A stretch of DNA of 64,000 bases from Streptomyces lincolnensis (GCF_001685355.1 NZ_CP016438.1:9052001-9116000), one strand, 5' to 3'. Numbered from the stretch's first letter, positions 9,189 to 16,960 are shown. A program made the numbers and translations. The notes: generated from the letters alone by a model not told the origin.

Positions 9189-9647
9189 TCAGGCGGGAAC
9201 GCGGAGCGTCTCCACCGCCCGGACGAGCGGCGCCAGTTCGGGGTTGAGCGCGGCATGGTCGAGGGCCTCGCGCAGCGCGGCCTCGTTGGTGGGGCGGGCC
9301 TCCTTGAGCAGGTCGAGGCCCGCCTCGGTCACGTCGGTGTAGATGCCGCGGCGGTCCGTGGGGCACAGGTAGCGGGAGAGCAGTCCGCGGTCCTCCAGGC
9401 GGGTCACCAGCCGGGTCGTGGCGCTCTGGCTCAGCACCACCGCGTCGGCGACCTGCTTCATCTGAAGGTGACCGCCCGGCCCGTCGTGCTGACGGCTCAG
9501 CACGTCCAGCAGCGAGTACTCGCGCACACTCAGGTCGTGCTTCGCCTGAAGAGCCCGCTCGATGTGGGCCTCGATCCTGCCGTGCAGCAGGGACAGCGCG
9601 CACCAGCCCTGCGCGAGGGCGGTGAGTGCGGGGTCTGTGGCGGTCAT
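9189..9647 (-). CDS. MarR-family transcriptional regulator
   Basis: 152 residues. Winged-helix core with LSVREYSLLDVLSR, the recognition helix region LSQSATTRLVTRLEDRGLLSR and the wing CPTDRRGIYTDVTEAG, standard for MarR. A helical dimerisation region flanks it. The upstream side (9650-9720) contains a GAAATTTC palindrome at 9699-9706 that could be an operator. The regulated gene is unknown. Confidence 0.9.
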   Translation of the reverse strand: MTATDPALTALAQGWCALSLLHGRIEAHIERALQAKHDLSVREYSLLDVLSRQHDGPGGHLQMKQVADAVVLSQSATTRLVTRLEDRGLLSRYLCPTDRRGIYTDVTEAGLDLLKEARPTNEAALREALDHAALNPELAPLVRAVETLRVPA

Positions 9648-9775
9648 GGGGGCTGCTCCTCCGTCCCGAGGTGACGTCCTCCAGGATAGGGTATCGGTGA
9701 AATTTCCAGCGCGCGCACATATAGGGCGTGTGCAAGTAATGTGGGTGGGTGCAGCGATCAGTGGGGGACTCCGAC

Positions 9776-9898
9776 ATGACCGGCCGGTTTCGTCACCCGC
9801 TTCGAAGTCGACACGGAGTTCCTCGCCCGGTACCCCATCCAGCAGGCAGGCAGGCGATCCAGGAACTGTGGGTGCCGGCCGAGGAACTCGACGAGTGA
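9776..9898 (+). pseudogene. Remnant of a small conserved-looking protein with two frameshifts
   Basis: ATG at 9776 after a GGGGGA ribosome-like site. The coding trace runs MTGR in one frame, then FVTRFEVDTEFLARYPIQQAG in a second, then IQELWVPAEELDE and a stop in a third. The first shift is explained by one extra T in a TTT run near 9788. The second falls in a tandem GGCA repeat at 9844-9855, a classic slippage site. I recall similar short Streptomyces proteins with a FxTRFEV...LWVPAEEL pattern but cannot name a function. It may be a real decayed gene or a chance alignment. Confidence 0.4.
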
Positions 9899-9910
9899 CG
9901 GCCCTGGCGG

Positions 9911-10894
9911 CTATGGCCGCGCCAGATGCCGCATCGTCAGCGCCAGGTGGAGGCGGAGGCGGCCCTGAGGGGTGCGCAGGGGCCAGCCGAGGAGGTGCTC
10001 GGCGTGGGCCAGGCGGTCCTGGAGCGTGGAGTGGTGGACGTTGACCTCGGTGGCCGCCGCGCGCAGGCTCGCCGTCGAGGCCACGGCGTACAGGGTGGCC
10101 AACAGCCAGGGCGTGGTCGCTGCGGCCGACTCCAGGACCTGGACGTCCGGCGGCGGTTCGGCGCCCGGAGCGACGAGTTCGCCCAGGAGGGCGACGCCGC
10201 CCAACTCCTCGGCACGCACCACCCGCGGTCCAGGGTCCCGCGCGGTGCCCTCCGCCGTGAAACGCAGCGCTGTCCGCGCCGCGGCCCAGGAATCAGGCAG
10301 GTCGAGCACCGGTACGGCCGGACCGACGCCGAGGCGTCCGGCGGGCGGTTCGGCGTCGGCGGGGACGATCCGGGGACGGCCCTCCCGCAGGGCCAGGACG
10401 CGCGCCGGAGCGGCGACGTCCAGGCCCAGCCGGCGCGCCGCGTGCAGTCGCGCCGCCTCCGGAGCCGTGGCGTCCAGCACCGTCTCCACCAGCGCCGGGT
10501 CGTCGGCGGGCGCCCGGCCCCGAGTGCGGTCCAGCACCAGACGTACGGCGCCGGCGGCCCGCTCCAGGATCACCGCGTCCACCACACTCGGTGCCGCCTC
10601 CGAGCGCTCCAGCCACAGTGCCGGGGCACCGCCCGGGGCCAGCGCCGCGCACGGCCAGGCGGCGTCCGGCGGTACGTCCGAGTCGCGGCGCGTGCCGTCC
10701 GCCTCGATGCGAACCCGCACCCGACGCTCCGCGTCGGCCAGCCGGGCGGGCACCCCGGCCAGCACCGCCGCCCCGCGCACCAGCGCCTCCAGGCCGGCCC
10801 GGGACTCGGCCAGTCGGTCGAAGTAGGCGATGACCTGGACGGCGGCACCGGCGTCCGGATCCAGCGCGGTCAGACGCCCGGCCAGCTCTTTCAT
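9911..10894 (-). CDS. PucR/CdaR-type transcriptional regulator
   Basis: 327 residues. The C-terminus carries the PucR-type helix-turn-helix (TLYAVASTASLRAAATEVNVHHSTLQDRLAHAEHLLGW, about 265-305), and the N-terminus begins with the usual helical MKELAGRLTALDPDAGAAVQVIAYFDRL. The middle region is GAF/GGDEF-like in length but without recognisable ligand residues. I prefer ATG 10894 to the ATG 18 bases upstream because the family N-terminus starts here. No gene close by points to its effector. The gene is unusually GC-rich even for this window. Confidence 0.8.
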   Translation of the reverse strand: MKELAGRLTALDPDAGAAVQVIAYFDRLAESRAGLEALVRGAAVLAGVPARLADAERRVRVRIEADGTRRDSDVPPDAAWPCAALAPGGAPALWLERSEAAPSVVDAVILERAAGAVRLVLDRTRGRAPADDPALVETVLDATAPEAARLHAARRLGLDVAAPARVLALREGRPRIVPADAEPPAGRLGVGPAVPVLDLPDSWAAARTALRFTAEGTARDPGPRVVRAEELGGVALLGELVAPGAEPPPDVQVLESAAATTPWLLATLYAVASTASLRAAATEVNVHHSTLQDRLAHAEHLLGWPLRTPQGRLRLHLALTMRHLARP

Positions 10895-11274
10895 ACCCCC
10901 ATGGTGCGCCATCCGCTGCGATCCGGGGAGCCCGGCGAAGCGGCGGAGGCGGTGCGGGAGAAAGCGCGAGCGACGGCGCCGGTCCCGAGGGAGAGCTCCG
11001 GCCCCGCCCGTCTGGGGTCGGAGGGGGAGCTCCCCGGCTCGGCTCCTTCGGGACCGGGGGTGGCGGCGTCGGGGGGCTTGCCCGTCTGTGTCCCGCGGGA
11101 GAGGCTCCGCCTTGGCGCCCTGTCCGGGTCCCGAGGGACGCCTCGGCCGGCGCCGGGGCTGAGGAGGGCCGCCTCGGGGCTCCGCAGCCGTGGGACTGGC
11201 TCAGCCTGTCGCACCCCCTGCCGGCCCCGACGCCACGCCGCGCCCCCGCCCCGCCCACCCTCGTACGACGGACA
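10895..11274. other. Gene-free GC-rich intergenic region with inverted repeats
   Basis: 380 bp between the 5' end of the PucR gene and the 3' end of the esterase gene. No credible coding sequence. It holds a 12-bp perfect palindrome GGGGAGCTCCCC (11024-11035) nested between near-complementary arms at 10981-10993 and 11041-11055, and a third partial copy of the GGTCCCGAGGGA arm near 11124. These may form a terminator for nothing obvious or mark a dispersed repeat. Confidence 0.6.
10981..11055. repeat. Nested inverted repeat
   Basis: Outer arms GGTCCCGAGGGAG (10981-10993) and CTCCTTCGGGACC (11043-11055) pair with one mismatch. The loop contains the palindrome at 11024-11035. Confidence 0.6.
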
Positions 11275-12246
11275 TCAGGCCAGCAGCCTGCGCAGCCACT
11301 CCAGTTGGGCGGTGCGGGCCGCCTGGGAGAGGGCGGCTTGAGGGGCGAAGCCGTCGAAGCCGTGGAAGCCGCCGGGCCAGACGTGGAGTTCGGCCACGCC
11401 GCCGGCCTGCCAGATGCGGGAGGCGTAGGCGACGACCTCGTCGCGGAAGGTCTCCGCCGAGCCGACGTCCAGGAAGGCGGGCGGCAGCCCGGAGAGGTCC
11501 TCGGCGCGGGCCGGTGCCGCGTACGCGGGCACGTCCGGGCCGCCGCGTGCCTCGCCGAGCAGGGCCGTCCAGCCGGTCTCGTTCGCCGTACGGTCCCAGA
11601 CGCCGAGGCCCGCCATCTGGTGGCAGGAGACGCTCTCGTTGCGGTCGTCCAGCATCGGGCACATCAGCAGCTGGCCGATCGGACGGGGACCGCCGCGGTC
11701 CCGGGTGAGCAGGGCCAGTGCCGCACTGAGGCCCCCGCCCGCGCTGGCCCCCGCGAGGACGATCCGCTCCGGGTCGCCACCGATCTCCTTGGCGTGCTCC
11801 GCGGTCCACACCAGACCGGCGTACACATCCTCGATCCCGGCGGGATACGGCTGCTCCGGCGCCAGCCGGTACTCCACCGACACCACGACGGCGCCCAGTT
11901 CCTTCGCCCAGGCCAGCGGACCGTCCACGCCCACCCGGTTGTTGCCGAGGATCATGCCGCCGCCGTGCACGTGGTACACGACCGGCAACGGGCCCTGCGT
12001 TTCCGGGCCGGCCGGGCGGGCGATCAGGAGGGAGATGTCGGGGGCGCCCTCGGGCCCGGCGACCGTGCGGTCCTCGATCTCGAAGAACCCGCCCACGGTC
12101 AGGTCCAGCTCGGCCAGCATCTCGATGCCCGGCCCCTGCCGGACGACGTCGATGTCGTCCATCGTCAGGCCGGGCGAGATGACCTCCTTGATCAGTTCCA
12201 GGGTGGCGGCCAGCTCCGGGTCGAACGGGGGCGGGACGTGACTCAT
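11275..12246 (-). CDS. Alpha/beta hydrolase, hormone-sensitive-lipase family esterase
   Basis: 323 residues, cytosolic. HSL-family features are complete: oxyanion motif HGGG (VYHVHGGGMILGNNR), nucleophile elbow GASAGG (Ser), acid Asp in LDVGSAETFRDE and catalytic His in GGFHGFD. It is expected to hydrolyse short-chain esters; the natural substrate is unknown. The start ATG 12246 lies next to the structured 5' region shared with the divergent terC-like gene. Confidence 0.92.
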   Translation of the reverse strand: MSHVPPPFDPELAATLELIKEVISPGLTMDDIDVVRQGPGIEMLAELDLTVGGFFEIEDRTVAGPEGAPDISLLIARPAGPETQGPLPVVYHVHGGGMILGNNRVGVDGPLAWAKELGAVVVSVEYRLAPEQPYPAGIEDVYAGLVWTAEHAKEIGGDPERIVLAGASAGGGLSAALALLTRDRGGPRPIGQLLMCPMLDDRNESVSCHQMAGLGVWDRTANETGWTALLGEARGGPDVPAYAAPARAEDLSGLPPAFLDVGSAETFRDEVVAYASRIWQAGGVAELHVWPGGFHGFDGFAPQAALSQAARTAQLEWLRRLLA

Positions 12247-12310
12247 GGCATCTCCTCACACACAGGTGCGGCGGCTCGTGACGTCATGTTCCGCCGGGCG
12301 ACGGCCGTCC

Positions 12311-12361
12311 GGGGCGCCGCCGGACGGCGGAACCTGCCCGCCGTCCGGCGGGTGGCGCCCC
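12311..12361. promoter_or_regulatory. Very strong hairpin in a divergent intergenic region
   Basis: A perfect 14-bp inverted repeat, CCGCCGGACGGCGG (12317-12330) and its exact complement (12338-12351), surrounds a 7-base loop. It is extended by GGGGCG/CGCCCC (12311-12316 / 12356-12361). A third segment, GCCGTCCGG (12304-12312), can pair with the left arm instead, so two folds are mutually exclusive. It lies upstream of both flanking genes, so it is not an ordinary terminator; a riboregulator or operator role is inference. Confidence 0.5.
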
Positions 12362-12384
12362 GTCGTTTCCGGCCGGACATCCCG

Positions 12385-12444
12385 ATGACCTGCTGTTTTT
12401 TACCAGGACATGACCCGTTCTTCACCTGTCGTAGGTGGAAGTGA
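12385..12444 (+). CDS. Possible leader peptide with a TTA codon (low confidence)
   Basis: A 19-codon frame beginning at ATG 12385 encodes a Cys- and aromatic-rich peptide (MTCCFLPGHDPFFTCRRWK) with a rare TTA leucine codon at 12400-12402, the bldA-dependent codon in Streptomyces. It sits across the inverted repeat upstream of terC. There is no convincing ribosome site, so it may be chance; it is recorded because a TTA codon in a short leader frame is a known way to link expression to development. Confidence 0.2.
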   Translation: MTCCFLPGHDPFFTCRRWK

Positions 12445-12456
12445 TCTGATGTCCTG
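12404..12456 (+). promoter_or_regulatory. Second inverted-repeat element upstream of the TerC gene
   Basis: CAGGACAT (12404-12411) pairs perfectly with ATGTCCTG (12449-12456). An inner hairpin uses TTCACCT (12421-12427) with AGGTGGAA (12433-12440). It would form a two-tier stem 38 bases before the GTG start if it is transcribed as a leader. Confidence 0.4.
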
Positions 12457-12494
12457 ACCACGCTGTCGATGCCCCCCATGCATCAGGAGTACCA

Positions 12495-13463
12495 GTGAAC
12501 GTCTCTCTCAGCGTCTGGCTGCTGACCATCGCAGCCCTGTGCGCCCTCGTCGCCGTGGATTTCTTCATCGGCAGAAAACCCCATGACGTCTCGATCAGAG
12601 AGGCCGGGATCTGGACCGTCGTCTGGGTCGTCCTGGCCTGTCTCTTCGGCGTCGGGCTGCTCGTCTTCGGCGGTGCCAAGCCCACCGGTGAGTTCTTCGC
12701 CGGGTACATCACCGAGAAGTCCCTGAGCGTCGACAACCTCTTCGTCTTCGTCCTGATCATGGGGAAGTTCGCGGTCCCGACCCAGTACCAGCAGCGCGTG
12801 CTGATGGTCGGCGTGATCATGGCGCTGGTGCTGCGCGCCGCCTTCATCGCCGCCGGCGCCGCGATCATCTCCACCTTCTCGTGGGTCTTCTACATCTTCG
12901 GCGCCTTCCTGATCTGGACCGCGTGGAAGCTGGTCCAGGACGCCCGCAAGGGGGCACACGAGGAGGAGTACGAGGAGAACAAGCTCCTGAAGATGGTCGA
13001 GAAGCGCTTCGGGGTGGCCGACCGCTACCACGGCACCAAGCTGTGGATCGAGGAGAACGGCAAGCGGATCATGACCCCGATGCTGGTCGTGATGCTCGCG
13101 ATCGGCTCCACGGACGTCCTGTTCGCGCTCGACTCCATTCCCGCCATCTACGGTCTGACGCAGGACCCGTACATCGTGTTCACCGCCAACGCGTTCGCGC
13201 TGATGGGTCTGCGCCAGCTGTACTTCCTCATCGGCGGACTGCTGAGGAAGCTGGTCCACCTCAGCTACGGCCTGTCGATCATCCTCGGGTTCATCGGCGT
13301 CAAGCTGGTCCTGCACGCGCTGCACGAGTCCGGTGTCCATGTCCCGGAGATCAGCATCCCGGTCTCCCTCGGCTTCATCGTGCTGGTGCTGGCCATCACC
13401 ACGATCACCAGCCTGCGGGCCTCCAAGAAGCAGGAGGCCGCCGAGGCGGAGCGGGCGCTGTAA
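12495..13463 (+). CDS. TerC-family integral membrane protein
   Basis: 322 residues with about eight to nine membrane segments. The family signatures are clear: FFIGRKPHDV after the first helix, the acidic EKSLSVDNLFVFVLIM motif (about 75-90) and STDVLFALDSIPAIYG (about 209-224), where the conserved acidic residues lie inside the membrane. TerC/Alx proteins are linked to tellurite resistance and, in Alx-type members, to manganese export. The GTG start at 12495 is fixed by AGGAG six bases upstream. It has its own terminator at 13484-13527. Confidence 0.93.
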   Translation: MNVSLSVWLLTIAALCALVAVDFFIGRKPHDVSIREAGIWTVVWVVLACLFGVGLLVFGGAKPTGEFFAGYITEKSLSVDNLFVFVLIMGKFAVPTQYQQRVLMVGVIMALVLRAAFIAAGAAIISTFSWVFYIFGAFLIWTAWKLVQDARKGAHEEEYEENKLLKMVEKRFGVADRYHGTKLWIEENGKRIMTPMLVVMLAIGSTDVLFALDSIPAIYGLTQDPYIVFTANAFALMGLRQLYFLIGGLLRKLVHLSYGLSIILGFIGVKLVLHALHESGVHVPEISIPVSLGFIVLVLAITTITSLRASKKQEAAEAERAL

Positions 13464-13483
13464 CGCTCCTCGTCTCTTTCGTG

Positions 13484-13527
13484 GCGTCCCCCGCCCGCGG
13501 CGTCTGCGTGCCGCGGACGGGGGACGC
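13484..13527 (+). terminator. Hairpin terminator after the TerC gene
   Basis: GCGTCCCCCG (13484-13493) pairs with CGGGGGACGC (13518-13527). Inner CCGCGG repeats can extend the stem. Confidence 0.75.
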
Positions 13528-13556
13528 TTGACTTCGAGAGCGCTCGAACGTCTAGC
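13528..13556 (+). promoter_or_regulatory. Promoter with embedded palindrome upstream of the LLM oxidoreductase
   Basis: -35 TTGACT (13528-13533) is followed by TTCGAG-AGCG-CTCGAA (13533-13548) within the spacer and a weak -10 (CTAGCG, about 13552-13557). A palindrome between -35 and -10 is the usual place for a repressor operator. Confidence 0.45.
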
Positions 13557-13597
13557 GTCACCGGCGTCGGCGACGAATCCCGTGAACGGAGACGGAC

Positions 13598-14479
13598 ATG
13601 CGGGTGGGCGTACACATCAACCGGTTCGACCACAGCGGAGGCGGACCCGCGCTCGGCGTGGAACTCGCCGCGGCGGGTGCCGCCGCCGAGGCCGCGGGCG
13701 TGAGCTGGCTGTCCGTCATGGACCACTACTTCCAGATGGAGTTCAACGGCGGCGCCGAGGACCCCATGCTGGAGGCCTACACGACCCTCGGCTTCCTCGC
13801 CGCGCACACCTCCACGATCCGGCTCGGCGCCCTGGTGACCGGGGTGACCTACCGGCACCCCGGCCTCCTCGCCAAGATCGTCACCTCACTCGACGTGCTC
13901 TCCGGAGGCCGGGCCACCCTCGGCATCGGGGCCGCCTGGTACGACCGTGAGCACGAAGGACTCGGGGTGGCGTTCCCGCCGGTCGCCGAGCGCTTCGAAC
14001 GGCTGGAGGAGACCCTGCGGATCTGCCTCCAGATGTGGGACCCGCAGGACAACGGCCCCTTCGAGGGCACCCACTACCGCCTCGCCGAGACGCTGTGCGT
14101 GCCCGCGCCGGTGAGCAGCCCGCGGCCCGAGATCATGATCGGGGGCGGCGGGGAGCGCAAGACGCTGCGGTTCGTGGCCAGGTACGGCGATGCCTGCAAC
14201 CTGTTCGCCACGACTCCGGAAGAGATCACGCACAAGCTCGACGTCCTGCGCGGCCACTGTGAGACGGAAGGGCGGGACTACGACGAGATCCGCAAGACCG
14301 TGCTGCACTCGGGCGAGGCGCTCACCGAAGGCGACTTCGACGCCTTCGTGCGGGACGTGGGCCGGTACACCAAGCTCGGCATCGACACCGTGATCCTCTC
14401 GCCGAGCGTCGGCGAGCCGGCCGCCTGGATCGAGCGGTCCGCCGCGCCCGTCGTTCAGCGGCTGGCCGAGCTCGACTGA
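13598..14479 (+). CDS. LLM-class F420-dependent oxidoreductase
   Basis: 293 residues, luciferase-like TIM barrel. MRVGVHINRF at the N-terminus, VMDHYFQMEF (active-site entrance), LGALVTGVTYRHPGLLAKIVTSLDVLSGGRATLGIGAAWYDREH and IMIGGGGERKTLRFVARYGDACNLF are the typical core. This subgroup normally uses cofactor F420; the substrate is unknown. A GGAGACGG ribosome site precedes ATG 13598. Its 3' end overlaps the convergent small zinc-ribbon gene by 25 bp. Confidence 0.9.
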   Translation: MRVGVHINRFDHSGGGPALGVELAAAGAAAEAAGVSWLSVMDHYFQMEFNGGAEDPMLEAYTTLGFLAAHTSTIRLGALVTGVTYRHPGLLAKIVTSLDVLSGGRATLGIGAAWYDREHEGLGVAFPPVAERFERLEETLRICLQMWDPQDNGPFEGTHYRLAETLCVPAPVSSPRPEIMIGGGGERKTLRFVARYGDACNLFATTPEEITHKLDVLRGHCETEGRDYDEIRKTVLHSGEALTEGDFDAFVRDVGRYTKLGIDTVILSPSVGEPAAWIERSAAPVVQRLAELD

Positions 14480-14691
14480 CGGGGCCGGGTGGCGGCGGGG
14501 CGGCTGCGGGAGACGATCCGCATCCCCCGTTCGTCGATCGTCCTGATCTGCAACGAGCCGCAGCCGCACCGGGTCCAGACCGTGCGTCCCGCCGCCGTGC
14601 AGTGCCGGGACACCACCTGGAAGGGCTCGGCACCGTCCGGCCGGCCGCAGTGCGGGCAGGCGTCGCCGGTGGTGCCGGTCGTGCTGGTCAT
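14455..14691 (-). CDS. Small zinc-ribbon-like protein
   Basis: 78 residues. A metal-binding pattern is visible: CPHC at 12-15, HC near 30-31 and CGC near 44-46, followed by a basic Ser-rich tail. The start ATG 14691 has an excellent ribosome site (GAGGAG, five-base spacer), which supports a real gene. The function is not recognised; it may be a nucleic-acid- or zinc-binding accessory protein. The tail overlaps the end of the LLM gene. Confidence 0.6.
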   Translation of the reverse strand: MTSTTGTTGDACPHCGRPDGAEPFQVVSRHCTAAGRTVWTRCGCGSLQIRTIDERGMRIVSRSRPAATRPRQSSSASR

Positions 14692-14793
14692 GGTGACTCC
14701 TCGTGCCGGGTTGTGGATGGCTGACCGTCGCGACACAGCCAGGGTGCGTCGGAAGGTTCATGCACGTCCAGGTTGACTTTGTGGACCTCACCT

Positions 14794-14809
14794 TGAAGCG
14801 TGGGCTTCA
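14794..14809. promoter_or_regulatory. Perfect palindrome at the lysR start codon
   Basis: TGAAGC-GTGG-GCTTCA ends on the A of the ATG at 14809. It fits an autoregulatory operator for the LysR protein. Confidence 0.4.
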
Positions 14810-15714
14810 TGATTGACCTGCGTCGGCTTCATGTTCTGCGGGCGGTGGCTCACTACGGAACGGTCACCGCCGCGGCCCGTGCCCTGCACTTCACGACCTC
14901 CGCCGCGTCCCAGCAGATCCGGCAGCTGGCCCGGGATCTGGAGGTGGACCTGCTCGAACCGCAGGGGCGGGGCGTGCGGCTCACCCCCGCCGCCGAGAGC
15001 CTGCTGGCGCATGCCGATGCGATCCAGGCGCGGTGGGAGCAGGCGGAGCTCGATCTCCGGGCCGACCGGGGGGAGCCGGGCGGGCCGCTGCGGGTGTGCG
15101 GATTCCCGGTGGCCATCTCGGTGCTGCTGGCGCCCATGGCGGTGCGGCTGCGGGAGCGGTACGCGCGGCTCGCCGTGCGGATCCAGGAGTCGGGGGTGCC
15201 GGAGAGCTTCGATCTGCTGTTTGAGGGGGAGGTCGATCTCGCGGTGGTGGAGGCCACGCCGCACAATCCACCGCTGAGTGACGCGCGCTTCGACCAGCAG
15301 CCGTTGCTGGACGATCCTTTCGACCTCGTCGTACCCGAGGGGCATCGGCTGGCGGGCCGGGAGCGGGTGGGGCTGGCCGACGCGGCGCGGGAGGCGTGGA
15401 TCGCGCCGGTGCCGGACAGTCCGTGCCGTCCGCATGTGCTGTCGGCGTGCGGGGAGGCGGGGTTCAGTCCCGATGTGGTGCACCACGCGCTGGACTGGAA
15501 TGTCACGGCCCACCTGGTGGCCCACGGTCTGGGGGTCGCCCTGGTCCCGCGGTTGGCGCAGTTGACGCCCCATCTGCCCATCGTGCGGGTGCGGTGCTCG
15601 GGGAACCCGCACCGCAAGCTGCTCACCTGCACGCGCAGGGGCGGCCGGAACCGGCCGGCGGTGGAGGCGGCGCTGGAGGAACTGCGCGGACTGGCGGCCA
15701 CGGCCGTGGCGTGA
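14809..15714 (+). CDS. LysR-family transcriptional regulator
   Basis: 301 residues. N-terminal winged helix (RRLHVLRAVAHYGTVTAAARALHFTTSAASQQIRQLARDL, about 4-45) and a periplasmic-binding-like effector domain from about 90. Start ATG 14809 gives the canonical MIDLRRLHVLRAV N-terminus; an in-frame GTG nine bases upstream is less likely. The next gene on the same strand, 94 bp on, encodes a signal-less amide-binding-like protein with its own promoter, so the pair may be functionally linked. Confidence 0.9.
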   Translation: MIDLRRLHVLRAVAHYGTVTAAARALHFTTSAASQQIRQLARDLEVDLLEPQGRGVRLTPAAESLLAHADAIQARWEQAELDLRADRGEPGGPLRVCGFPVAISVLLAPMAVRLRERYARLAVRIQESGVPESFDLLFEGEVDLAVVEATPHNPPLSDARFDQQPLLDDPFDLVVPEGHRLAGRERVGLADAAREAWIAPVPDSPCRPHVLSACGEAGFSPDVVHHALDWNVTAHLVAHGLGVALVPRLAQLTPHLPIVRVRCSGNPHRKLLTCTRRGGRNRPAVEAALEELRGLAATAVA

Positions 15715-15771
15715 CGCGGCTGCCCGAGGGAGGTTTCGTGCGGCAGGGCGGTTCGGCGGACACATAACCGC

Positions 15772-15801
15772 TTGCCGGGGAGTGATCGCTGCGGATGCAA
15801 T
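15772..15801 (+). promoter_or_regulatory. Leaderless-type promoter
   Basis: -35 TTGCCG (15772-15777), 18-bp spacer, -10 TGCAAT (15796-15801), then seven bases to ATG 15809. This spacing supports the chosen start of the amide-binding-like gene. Confidence 0.55.
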
Positions 15802-15808
15802 GTCCGGC

Positions 15809-16921
15809 ATGCGTACGCCACCCTCGCCGCCCGGAGCGGAGCGGACCGCCGGATCGGCCGTCCGGATCGGCGCCCTCGCGCCCCTGACCCGGCCCGGCTG
15901 GGTCGAGGCGGGCCACCACCTGCTCGCCGGACTGGAACTGGCCGTCGGCGAAGTCAATGACACCGGCGGGATCGACGGCAGACCGCTCGACCTGGTGGTC
16001 CGGGACACCGCGGCCGATCCGGAGCGGGCCGCGGCGGCCGTGGACGAACTGGCCCACCTGGGCGTGGCCGCCCTGGTGGGGGAGTACCACAGCGTGGTCG
16101 CCCGTGCCGCGGCCTCCAGGGCGGACGCGCTCGGACTGCCGTACCTGTGTTCGTCGGCGGTGCTCGACGCGCTGACCGAACAGCCGACGCCATGGGTCGC
16201 GCGTCTCTCCCCGCCGCAGTCGCGCGGCTGGCGGAGCTACGCGGACTTCCTCCTGGACGCGGGCCACCGCGGCATCGCCGTGGCGGCCCAGCCGAGCGTC
16301 TACTGGGCGACCGGGACCCGCATCCTGCGGGACCACCTCGCCGCACACGGCGGCACCGTCGTAGAACTCGACGCGTCCGCGCTCACCCCCACGGCCGTGT
16401 GCGACGCACTCGCCGAGAACGGCGCGACCGCCCTGCTTCTGCTGGCCGGTCATCCGGAGCCGGCTGTGTCGATCGTCCGGTCAGTCCGTCGCGACCCGCG
16501 CCTGGCCGACCTCCTGATCGGTGCCCCGGCCGGGCAGCCGGAACTCGCCTCATGGGCGGCGGAGTTGGGCGACGACGGCGCCGCGATCCCCTTCCTCCGA
16601 TACCTGCCCGAGCGGTTCGGTCCCCTCGGCGCACGGGTCGAGACGGCCCTGCGGGAGCGGCTGGCCGCGGCGCCGTCGTTCGTCGCCTTCGAGGGCTACG
16701 ACACGATCGCCGTCCTCGCCGAGGTGCTGCGTTCTCACGGCGCGGACCGGGCGCGCATCGCGGAAGCCTGGCCGCGCGTCGCGGTCGAGGGCACCCGCGG
16801 GACGATCCGGTTCTCCCGCACCCCCGGCATCGGCGTGTGGCAGTGGGCCGGGCCGCCGGTCCAGGTCGTCGACCGGGATCCGGCCCGACCGGACCGCTTC
16901 CGGGTCCTTCACTCCGGCTGA
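15809..16921 (+). CDS. AmiC/UrtA-like binding protein without signal peptide
   Basis: 370 residues of type I periplasmic-binding fold: VRIGALAPLTRPG ... AVGEVNDTGGIDGRPLDLVVRDTAADPERAAAAVDEL and the GEYHSV / LCSSAVL segments resemble the short-chain amide and urea binding family. It lacks a signal peptide or lipobox, so it should be cytoplasmic. In Pseudomonas AmiC, such a protein senses amides and controls a transcription regulator. Here it follows a LysR gene, making a sensor role plausible, although direct partnership is not shown. A second paralogue with the same property lies at 53934-55052. Confidence 0.75.
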   Translation: MRTPPSPPGAERTAGSAVRIGALAPLTRPGWVEAGHHLLAGLELAVGEVNDTGGIDGRPLDLVVRDTAADPERAAAAVDELAHLGVAALVGEYHSVVARAAASRADALGLPYLCSSAVLDALTEQPTPWVARLSPPQSRGWRSYADFLLDAGHRGIAVAAQPSVYWATGTRILRDHLAAHGGTVVELDASALTPTAVCDALAENGATALLLLAGHPEPAVSIVRSVRRDPRLADLLIGAPAGQPELASWAAELGDDGAAIPFLRYLPERFGPLGARVETALRERLAAAPSFVAFEGYDTIAVLAEVLRSHGADRARIAEAWPRVAVEGTRGTIRFSRTPGIGVWQWAGPPVQVVDRDPARPDRFRVLHSG

Positions 16922-16932
16922 GAGCGTGCGGG

Positions 16933-16960
16933 AGGGGCCGGAGCGAACGCTCCGGCCCCT
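16933..16960. terminator. Bidirectional hairpin terminator
   Basis: AGGGGCCGGAGC (16933-16944), four-base loop, then the exact 12-base complement (16949-16960), between two convergent genes. Confidence 0.85.

Noticed and set aside
12247..12494. yybP-ykoY manganese riboswitch before the TerC-family gene
   Set aside because: Expected from related Alx systems, but the conserved loop sequences of that riboswitch were not found; only unassigned hairpins are present.
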